From assembly GCA_008933995.1 (NCBI GenBank), contig WARS01001853.1:1137001-1201000 (forward strand): a stretch of DNA of 64,000 nucleotides. Reading direction: 5' to 3'. Made by a program: the position numbers and the translations under genes. Each line of letters opens with the position of its first letter. The first letter of the stretch is position 1. Under the pieces are notes generated by a model. The model searched no databases and was not told the DNA's origin. It saw only the letters and a list, made by a program, of their open reading frames with translations. This stretch comes from Datnioides undecimradiatus. Lineage: Eukaryota > Chordata > Actinopteri > Lobotiformes > Datnioididae. Below are positions 45,973 to 64,000 of this stretch, piece by piece.

Positions 45973-46014
45973 ACCGGAAGTACGCGTTTGTTTTGTTCCG
46001 GTCATATGACCGGA
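45973..46014 (-). promoter_or_regulatory. nop16: Putative nop16 promoter: ETS site and 18-bp palindrome
   Basis: ACCGGAAGT, an ETS/GABPA-type core, lies at 45973-45981, 65 bp upstream of the nop16 start codon. A perfect 18-bp palindrome, TCCGGTCATATGACCGGA, spans 45997-46014 and contains TTCCGG and a central CATATG. The placement suits a TATA-less housekeeping promoter. Use in vivo is inferred. Confidence 0.5.
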
Positions 46015-48653
46015 GGCCGCGTCTTCAGTTAGGAGGGTTTTCTTTTTTAAAATTAATTTAATTTTCTGTGTTTTTCTATTATTAGTAGGTAAATAACTGT
46101 TTTTGTGACACAATACACAAATAATTATATAAATCTACAAGAACAACAAATACAAACATTTTTTTAAAAATATTAAAACAAACCAAAAAAATTTATTAAC
46201 CCAAAATTATGATCCAACAGAACATTTATAGATTCAATAAAAGTGATTAAATATAAATAATCACTGAAATAAGCCACACACTTTGAAAAACAAGGGTCTG
46301 CCATTGTTTTGACTCTTGTTATTGTTGAATCCATCAATGTTACAGATCAGACTTGCACAGTGAACGTAGCTTGTTGCCCCTTCATGCTAAAAACACACTG
46401 GACGTATGTTCTTACATGTGCTACAGTATGTACAGTACACGTCACTGAAACTGTCACTGAAACTGTAGTTAAAGTCTATTTACTGGACATTTTTCAGAGC
46501 CTTCAGTGTTACCTCCTATGAAAGGTTAAAGGCCAAAACACCTTCTGACCTGCTGCCGGCTCTGCCTGTTGTTCAGAGTTCAGGGTTTAAAAAACACCTG
46601 CAGATGCTGCTTCTGTCCTCCAGGTGTCAGTCTGGGTCTGAATGGACCCAACAGGCTGCAGGATCAGCATGTACCTATCAAACTGCAAGATTAAAACAAA
46701 TTAATCTTTCATATGTTATCATCTGGCTCTCATAAACATAAAAGAGCTGCAGAGTTAGATTTTTTTATTGGTACTTTTATCTGTAAGTGAGAGTAAATAA
46801 AGCAAACAAACAGTATATTGTTTTCTCTTTCAAGGCTGTATCAACAAAATATGACTTTATGACAAACTCTAAGTTAGAAAAGTGTTTGTTAGACTGCATC
46901 ATTTTCAACCAACCACTCTTTATGCTCATGTCATCTGTTTTTTATCAGTTAAAATATGTTTATATCTAAATTTATCATCAATTTTTGGTTTGGTGATGTG
47001 TTTAAATCATTTTAATAACTTTAAATGTATAGATAATGATTTTATTAACACAACATTAACATTAACGTTAGCTTTTTGGGTCCTCTGTGCTGAGTGTAGT
47101 AAAAATATCTCCTGTCAAGTCGTAGCTAAGGTTTGTCCTATTTCCTGGAGCAATTAACAATGTTTACATAGTGCAACAACCTTACTGAATGGTAATGACT
47201 GCTCCAGGTATTAGTCAGACTCACAGTGTTACCAAACTGAATGAAGATACTTCTGGTCTTGTTTGCAAAATGGAAGAAAATATAAATATATTGAGTCTTT
47301 ACCTTTGAGGTAATCATTGTCTACTCAGCTGGGGCCTTTTACATGTTGCAGCTTTGCACAGTTAAGGTCACTTTGTCCTCGTCATCAATGAGCAGCTGAC
47401 GACACAGAAAGAAAGTCGAGGTTTGTCTCCAAGTTTGGAGTTTCCAGAAGAAGCAATCACTGAGCAACAGATGCATGATCAATAACTCTGTCAGCCCTGA
47501 TACGAGCCGCTGTCATCATTCAGAGCAGAAAAACAGCAAGCGTCTCTCTTAATGCACCTTTAATGCACCGTGGCGCCTTCATTGATCCGTGCAGGGAAAT
47601 CCACTTTGTGCAGAATGAGAGATGAGCCACAAAGAGCAGCAGCTCTGCAGTCAGTAATGTATTGATCTGTGGAGTTGGATCAATTCTGATAGATGCATCC
47701 TGGAACATCAAATAGAAGAAGAACTGGATTTCATCCATATTGTATTGATTCAAATATTGGGACCTGGGTCGCTGTGAAACACAAATGAAGTGGTAATTAG
47801 CACCTGATCGATCAGGTGCAGAGAGGTAGCAAATCAAACAAACATGGAGGTCACAGCAAGTAGACTCGTCCCTGCTGGAAGTTTAATGCTAACCTCAACA
47901 TCAAATATCAAAATCAGAAAAAATGTAAAATAATATGATGGAAACTGATTGTTGACTCATTCGTATGTCTCAGGAGCAACTTGTAAGTCTTTAAAGTTAG
48001 AAACAATGAGCAACATGCTAGCAGCTACAACACTGACACAGAGCTACAGTTTGTGGCTGTTCCTAGTGTTTTCCACAGTGGGTTCCCTAAAATCCCACTA
48101 AGATGTTTCTTTACCTGATTTATTATCATGCCAATGATAATAAATACATGCTAATACATGCCAATAAATAACGTTTCTAACGAATCCAGGTCTCTGTCTG
48201 CGGACAGCAGCTAACAGTTACAACCTAATAGCATATTTATAACCTACATGTAAACAACAGATTAATATGCAATGTTAGCCAGATATTCACTTTTTATGTT
48301 GTTTCTGCTCATTTGACAGCAAACTCTGCAAAACATGTGGAGAAAATGATGGTGACATTTAAAAGTTTATGTTATTCAGTATTATGTTTGAAAGCAGTTT
48401 TGAGTTTAGATTATTTCCTGAAGTCATAAGACAGAACTCTGATGATCAATAGCGTATGTTTCTGTTCATAGGCTCATATCGTCCAGTGTGCTGCACAACC
48501 AGCCTCTCTTATATCGCATATTTCTTTTATTACTGAGCACTAACTCAACATATTCCTTGTAATGAAGCCAAGATAATTATTTATATAACACTTAAATGCA
48601 ACATCAGTAAATGAATAGAAAACCACTTTTTCACTTTTCATTATGCAAAAATA

Positions 48654-48654
<1 letters not shown>

Positions 48655-48695
<41 letters not shown>
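48655..48695 (+). repeat. (AAT)n microsatellite
   Basis: About 13 uninterrupted AAT units. Confidence 0.95.
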
Positions 48696-48696
<1 letters not shown>

Positions 48697-48979
48697 TTGC
48701 AGGTGTGTTGGACTCCATCTTGTTCGATAAGTTGCACATGCATTTGCATTTGCGATTTTTGGTTTATTGTAATTATGTCATTAGTTATGTTTATTAATTA
48801 TGCATGAGTGATATTTATGAAATACACATTTAAATATGAATCTCAGAAACCTCCTGCAGTACTCCAGAGTGACCCTAGGGGCTACACCTACCTCCACGTT
48901 GAACCAGAAGACACTACCAGATGATTTCTGCTTTAGTTTTTTAGTAAAGAGGCGCCTGAGCAGAGGGAGAGGCTGTCTC

Positions 48980-49005
48980 TCACCTGTCTCACCTGTCTCA
49001 CCTGT
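48980..49005 (+). promoter_or_regulatory. grk6: Three CACCTG E-boxes at 9-bp spacing, upstream of grk6
   Basis: CACCTG at 48981-48986, 48990-48995 and 48999-49004 in a ctcacctgt triplet about 330 bp before the grk6 start. CACCTG is the core of ZEB/SNAI-type sites. The tandem form could equally be a simple-sequence accident. Confidence 0.35.
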
Positions 49006-49332
49006 GACTCTTTACTGAACAGCTTTACTTATCAACAGAGTGAGATGTCTGTGCTTTTTCCTGCTCAGTGACAGCAGCTCTTCGGGAGGGAGGAGGAGAC
49101 AGAGGAGGTGACAGAGGAGGAGACAGAGGAGGGGTGCAAACTGTTACCGGACAGGACGGAGCGAGACCAGGAACGGAGACTTGAATTTGAGCTCCTCGGC
49201 CGGGCGGTGGGAGGAGGAGGTGGACGGTGTTCAGGAGGGATAAACTGAGATTGGAGCCGCCGGGGTGGGCTGGGGGGTTGGGGACCACAAGCCCCGTCTG
49301 CTGCTGCTGCTGCAACCCCAGACAGCATCAAC

Positions 49333-58278
<8,946 letters not shown>

Positions 58279-58719
58279 TGACTGAGTCTGAGGTTCTGTT
58301 GTATCTGAACCGGCTGCGTCCTTAAAAAAACAACAACCCTACAGCAAAAACAAATCTTGTGCATCCATCACCAGACATTCATATCTTCAGCATCTCTAAC
58401 TTAAAGGTCTGGAGGAAAATAAACGATAACAGAGACCTCCTGAAGTCCCATGACGGCCTCTCTTCGGCTGCGTTTGTTTAGTAATGCATCTCTTTGGGTT
58501 TGTGATGTTTATATCTGCCTTATATATATGTCCTGTATATATCCTCATCATCATGTGACACCTTCGCTCTGACTTCAGATCAGGTTTCTGTTGGTCAATG
58601 AGCCCGAACACACCTCAGTTTAACACCATTGGTCAGAAAGTAGCACTGACAGTTGCGCTGCACTGCGCGCTGCTTTGCACCTCAGACAGTGCCACATATG
58701 TTGAGCTAAATTCTACCAT

Positions 58720-58965
58720 TAACATGCTAACATACTCTCCATCCCAATGCTAACATGCTAATGGTATCTTAGCTTAGCATGTTAGGATGCAGACACCTGC
58801 TAATGAGCATGAACATAGGTGCAGGTAAATTAGGTTTAATTGGTGCTGGATGTGTTTGAGGTTTGGCGTGTTGATGGCGGCCAGTGAAGTTATCGCAGTT
58901 CATCCTCAGGGAGCATGAATGTGTGGTCCAGTAGCTGCTGAGGTACTTGTGTGTGAATGGAAGTG
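58720..58965 (+). repeat. Dispersed repeat with TTAGCATGCTAA and CATCCTCAGGGAGCATGAATGT motifs
   Basis: aatgctaacatgctaatggt at the left and gttatcgcagttcatcctca, gggagcatgaatgtgtggtc to the right match, from memory, a very common fish interspersed repeat (pattern: mobile ATGCTAAC run, then ATGGCG, then TTCATCCTGAGGGGAACATGAATGT). A shorter trace is at 26.36-26.49 kb. Confidence 0.55.
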
Positions 58966-61429
58966 AAGAACAGTGTGTGTCTGTGTGTGTTTGTGTCACT
59001 GCATCAGTCAGATAAACAGAGCTGCTTTCATTCACTGCTGCTTAATCAAATGTGTTGAATAGATTTGAATCTGAATGAACTCTTCTCATATTTCTGGCCG
59101 ATGTTCACATCATTGTCAGTTTCTAATGAAAACTGAGACGTACAGAATTACACGAATTACATGTGAATTATATTTTAAAGGTGGATTTTCCCTTTAAGTG
59201 GCAGCAGCTGACTCTTCTCCTTCTTCTCCTCTGTGGGGGGAAAGTCCCACACATGGCTGCGATATTACTGTATAATTTACTACAGAGGACACCTCTATGT
59301 ATAGCTCTCATTTAAAGCGCACATCAGCAGCAAAGGTCAGGATGTTAAAGACGTCAGTACGGTGGGTCCTGAGGTTCAAAACACTTCAGGAAACAAAACA
59401 AGTACACAACACACCATGTCCTTAGGCACTTAAGTCAGATTAGTCGGCTATTCTTGGACACGCGGCGATGTCGAAACATGATCTAATCATAATGTGATAT
59501 TTCCGTATTTATCAAGGTATAAAGTTTCACTTAGTTTATATGATCAATGTTGATTTTTCATTTCCTGCGCGGGAGCAGTGGCCTGATAATACTTTATAAA
59601 AATAGACATCCGTGCATCTGTATGCTGCTTATCCATGATCCCAGCAGCAGAGCTCAGGTCAAACAGGACAAAACGGGTGTTTCGCTCCCACCAAACCAGC
59701 GTGAACAGACCGAGTCCGACAGCTGCTGCATTCAGTAACAAACGGCTGTGAAGAAACTTTAATCACCTTCTGAGACCACAAAACTGTTGTGTTTGACTGT
59801 TAGCGACTGGGTTTTAGAGGTGTTTGTTAGTGTGGACAGAGCTTAGGCTAGTCTTTATGCTAATTGGCGCTAATCCGCTGCAGGATGTAGCTTCGTAGTT
59901 GTCTCACAGACATGAAAGCAGACAAAGCTAAGTGCTTGTCTGATTAATAACCACAAATCAAACAAGTTATGTGAAAAAAGTCATGAAAGTTTTTTTGCTC
60001 GTATGTGAAACGTCTCCTTTGTTGGTTACCACCACGTTGACAATAAGCTATGTGACGCAGATGGCAGCAGGCCTCTCCAACTGTGACATGAATAATTACA
60101 TGAAATGTTTACAGGCCTGTCGTGGCTCCCGGTGGTCAGTTAATTTAATTTATTTCATTAATGTAATGGTTCATCTGACGGGAGACGCTGCTCACTGATC
60201 TCAGCTCTGTTTGTGTTCGCCGACAGGGTACAAATATCTGATTACCAGATGTGAACTCTGGAAACATCATGCATCTATTGAACTTCAGTTAAAAGTGAAT
60301 TCAAAAAGTCTCTTTTTGTTTTTATCTGTGTGACACGTTTGAGTTTTTCATTTGCACATTGTTTGTGATCAACAGCACACCCAGTTTTAGACACGTCACA
60401 CAGATTGTGAGCTCTGATGGCCGATACATGTGCAAACTGATTTATTCATAATTTTTAAAGCCATTCAGTGTATTTTTAGACGTTATGTGCAGGGTTGTTT
60501 AATATTTTGCATGTTTTGCACATGATAAGAATCTTTTGTAATCGTCTGCACCACTTCCTGTCCAACATGTGGACAGGATGAGTTGAGCGTCCTTCTAACT
60601 TCTGTTTTTATATTTTCTTGTCACTTTTTCTGTCAAATTGAAGTGAAAAGTTGCTTTTAGGACCGTCAGCTGCCTTGCCATGTGGGTGCACAGGCTGCCG
60701 ATCCCCTGAAACTGCGGTCAAAGGCAGTCAGCTAAAATCTGTTCTTACTTGGCTTTCAAAGCCAGGCGTATTCATTCAGTTCAGAAAAAAATCAAGTGCC
60801 TAGTTGCTCTGAATACGTGCAGGCTGGGAAGGAAAAAAAATAATCTTGCTCAAGTGGTACAACAGAGGAAACTGTGGCCAGTGCAGAAAGAGGAAGCAGA
60901 CTTTTGTTTTTGACGTTTCAAGCGGCAGTATGGTTACTTTCATTTTAACGGGTGACAGCACAGAGTTTATGATACCAGGACAGACTGAAGAACTCACATA
61001 TACAGTTTGGAGAAGCTGGGAGTTGAAGTGCAGCGACAAGATGAAGCAAAAAGTTTATTCTTGCTGGTGGAAAACATCTCATCTGTCAAGTCTCAGAAGA
61101 AAATAGAGTAAAATTAGAAATTCAGTGAAACTTTGTGGAGGCAGTTGTTCATATTAATTATCTTTATCTTCACTGGACTGTTAAAGGAAGGCTGCCAGAA
61201 ATAATAATTATATAAATGATGAATTATATATGTCCATGTGTTTTGTTTCTAGTTAATAAATACTGTCAAAGCTGTTTAATCTGTAGTTTAGAGGCGTTCC
61301 TCAGCGTTATTATGTGTGTTTGGTTTAATATTTATGAGACTAATTGTTGGCTTCAGTCAGTAGAAAAGCTCATTTAAGCTCTTGACTTGACAGAATTGGA
61401 CAGAAGCACCAAAACAACATCGAGGAAGA

Positions 61430-61980
61430 GAGATTAGACAAGATCTCGAATGCTGCGCTCCATTTTTATGCAGATGATGTAGCGCTTTACTTCAGTGGTA
61501 CAAACCGTTGATTTCCTGCAGTCTTCCTTTGATGCTCTGCAGTCCCATTCAACTCAGCTCAGTTGGTGTTAAACCCAGGCAAAGCTAAATTTCCGCTGCT
61601 TTCAAATGGTTTTTTACGTCTAATCTATTTAAGATCTTAACTGTTCAAGGGGTCGAAATCGAACCGGTCACAACATTTAAGAACTACAGATTAAAAACCC
61701 TGTTTCCAAACTGAAACCTAAATTAGCTCTCATTGTCCTGTTTCTCCCTCCAGACAAGGAAACACATGATTTCTGCAGCTTTTTAACTCTGATTGGATTA
61801 TGGATATCTGCCCTTTTATGAATGCACCTGGTCAGTGCTTAAATTCAGTTACATCAGTATGGCGCCACATCATAACAAAGTTAACTCAGGGCACTTCTCA
61901 TATAGAGCAGGTCAAGTAACTGTACCAGTAATATTAGTGGTAATGATAAAAACAGTAATTGTAGGAGACGGAAGAGTCTG
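61430..61980 (+). mobile_element. LINE reverse-transcriptase fossil (Rex1/CR1-like)
   Basis: HFYADDVALYFSGTNR at 61461-61508 carries the YADD catalytic box, followed by a stop. LQSSFDALQ (from 61516), LVLNPGKAKF (from 61563), VEIEPVTTFK (from 61652) and LKPKLALIVL (from 61711) follow in the order usual for the RT palm and thumb, but in changing frames. LDYGYLPF at about 61791 is the further LDYGD-type motif. At least four frameshifts and several stops make it dead. Rex1/CR1-type is the best guess. Confidence 0.75.
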
Positions 61981-62302
61981 AAACCCTGAAGAAAGCGACT
62001 GGACGGCGGAGAAGAGAAATGAGAAAGCACAAAGCTACCAGAGAGAGAAGATGTTGACATTTAGTAAAAACTAATGTGATAATAATGTGTACAGGTGGAG
62101 AGAGAGGAGCTCAGTGCATCATGGGACGTCTCCAGGCAGTATTAGCCTGTAGCAGCATAGCTAAGGGATGGTTCAGGCCTAACTATAGGCTTTGTAAGGA
62201 GTAAGGGTTTAAGCCTAGTCTAGTCTTCTGAACCTAATCTAAAGTATCTACCTCATGAAGTTGGGCTGTGTATACAAACTGTATTGGTTCCTGACATATA
62301 AA

Positions 62303-62771
62303 CAGTGATGTGTTGCTGTGACTCCAGAGTCTCTGCTTTAATACAGCGATGTGTTGCTGTGACTCCAGAGTCTCTGCTTTAATACAGCAGTGATGTGTTG
62401 CTGTGACTCCAGAGTCTCTGCTTTAATACAGCGATGTGTTGCTGTGACTCCAGAGTCTCTGCTTTAATACAGTGATGTGTTGCTGTGACTCCAGAGTCTC
62501 TGCAGAGCATTGAAGCTGACTCTCTGCTTTAATACAGTGATGTGTTGCTGTGACTCCAGAGTCTGTGCAGAGCATTGAAGCTGAGTCTCTGCTTTAATAC
62601 AGTGATGTATTGCTGTGACTCCAGAGTCTCTGCTTTAATACAGTGATGTGTTGCTGTGACTCCAGAGTCTGTGCAGAGCATTGAAGCTGAGTCTCTGCTT
62701 TAATACAGTGCTTTAATGATCGCTGCTGAATCGCTGCTCAGCCACAGAGAGAAGCTCTGTTTCACTGCAGC
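62303..62771 (+). mobile_element. 65/41-bp-minisatellite element, right-hand copy
   Basis: About eight units of cagtgatgtgttgctgtgac-type repeat, both 65-bp and 41-bp forms, ending with the flank cgctgctgaatcgctgctca, gccacagagagaagctctgt and ttcactgcagc. That flank is the reverse complement of the start of the copies at 10.6 and 30.6 kb. Confidence 0.8.
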
Positions 62772-64000
62772 TTAAACATTCACTTGATAATTTGCCTGTG
62801 TTTCCCTCTGTTGTGGTCAAATAACCATCAAACAATAATTCCCTTCGTTAGATAATAGATAATATAATAAGTTTGGTTGTTGACCTTCTTGACCTTGCGT
62901 TGCACCTCAACAGGATATTTTGATCGCTCATTTTCTGCCGGCTTTGCCAGGTCACTGTTGAGATGGAGGTTTTCAGTGTCAGTGAGGGTTTTTCCAGGTT
63001 AAATAAAGGATAAATGTCGGGATGAGTCACGTGGTCCGACAATAGTGTTTGGTTTCATGTGGTTGTGGGTGGCAAACGCCCTTGATAATGATGATTTTGG
63101 AGGCAATCAGCGAACGAGACGCTTCAGAGCAGCAACTTTCTTTTATAAGCCGTCGTTTCAGATGTGATGGTATAACACAGTGACTGGCTGTCAGTGTACT
63201 GTACAGTGCTGCTCGTCTGGGGTGATTCAGGAATAAAGTCACGGCTTTATTAATACACGGTTCAGGACCTTTACATAAAAGACTCTGGTTGTTGAGCAAT
63301 AAAAAGAGCTTTCATCAGTGGTTTTATTCAGCTGTTGGGTTCTTTCTGCGAACCCGAAGGTCTCATCTCTGGAAACCGGGGTCACAAACAACACATCTTC
63401 AGTCTCTCATCCCCGCTCCTCCAGCCTTGTGTTGTTTTATAGCTTTACAGCAGCTACAGTAGACAGATAGATGCCTGTGATAATGCAGAGCACTGACCGA
63501 GCTGCAGCGAGGGCACCACCTTCAACTGATCTCGCCACAGCCAGGAAGTGAATAAGATGCCTCAGAGCAGCAGCGTGAATTTGTGACAGAAAGCGTGAGA
63601 AGTGCAAACTGTTGTGGGAAGCCATTGCGGGATCACGGTCGGCGGCTTCTGCAGTTGCTTTGGTGTGAGGGGTAGAGATGTTGGTGTGGGTGGAGCTCCC
63701 GGGTGGTCCTGCAGATCAGTATGGGACTTTCCTAAAGCTACGTCAAACCTGCGTCTATGAGATGCAGCGGCCTGAAGTGGCGCAGTGGTGATCTTATAAC
63801 TGATAATCTGCATAAACGATGCAATCATTTGGCAACCATGGCAACGCGGATGTGCATAAGAAGGGGTATTTTCCATATGAACAGGTCAAAAGCTGCTTTG
63901 CTTGTTTCCTGCTTCATTAACTTTGTCAGTGAAGTCTGAGGGACAGTAATAATCCCTGAATCATTACGAGACTCCCTGTTCACCTGATCCCACCTGATAC

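Larger units (their letters stand above)
45909..49332. other. nop16-grk6 intergenic region (divergent pair)
   Basis: A 3.4-kb AT-rich interval between two divergent genes. The left end carries the nop16 promoter and the right end the GC-rich grk6 leader. Between them lie an (AAT)n run and nothing else I recognise. HIGD2A, next to NOP16 in human, was looked for here and not seen. Confidence 0.6.

Noticed and set aside
45909-49332. Possible higd2a between nop16 and grk6
   Set aside because: Looked for because it neighbours NOP16 in human; no matching exon was seen on either strand.
60846-61106. 86-codon plus-strand frame MLKWYNRGNCGQCRKRKQ...
   Set aside because: No family recognised, no splice context fitting grk6, and it lies next to a LINE fossil.

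Overview
This is vertebrate nuclear DNA, almost certainly from a teleost fish, probably a percomorph (inference from repeat types and exon divergence). It contains split genes with GT-AG introns, abundant micro- and minisatellites, and decayed teleost-type dispersed repeats. There is no prokaryotic-style gene packing. Most short open frames are chance or repeat-derived. I identify four protein genes by assembling exons across splice sites with consistent phases and recognising the encoded families.

Layout, left to right. (1) 2852-14370, minus strand: the first five coding exons of wwc1 (KIBRA, a Hippo-pathway scaffold), encoding two WW domains and the start of the coiled coil. The rest of the gene lies beyond the left edge, and a CpG-rich promoter region lies at about 14890-15350. 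(2) 20217-34388, plus strand: complete arl10, an ARF-like GTPase with an N-terminal membrane segment and a degenerate G3 box. (3) 40435-45908, minus strand: complete nop16, a nucleolar 60S ribosome-biogenesis factor of 177 residues in five exons, with an ETS-site promoter. (4) 49333-58204, plus strand: the first two coding exons of grk6, a G-protein-coupled-receptor kinase. Its kinase domain lies beyond the right edge.

The strands alternate. wwc1/arl10 and nop16/grk6 are divergent pairs, and arl10/nop16 converge. ARL10, NOP16 and GRK6 are all on human chromosome 5q35, and WWC1 is on 5q34, so the block is a conserved but rearranged syntenic segment. The four genes belong to unrelated pathways. 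I see no operon-like or cooperative system.

The non-coding part is dominated by repeats. A 65/41-bp minisatellite sits inside shared flanks at four separate places, on both strands, so it seems to travel inside a mobile element. Other repeats are a ~420-bp element in inverted orientation at 42.4 and 54.1 kb, fragments of a family rich in AAGTAAAAGTACTC-like motifs, a hAT-like fragment, a LINE reverse-transcriptase fossil at 61.4-61.9 kb, a LINE-like 3' tail at 56 kb, a ~900-bp GAT-rich tract, and several tandem arrays. The most curious small observation is a diverged copy of wwc1 exon 5 with its splice-donor flank, sitting in arl10 intron 3 about 28 kb away. I found no convincing undescribed gene system. 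No tRNA, rRNA or CRISPR locus was recognised.
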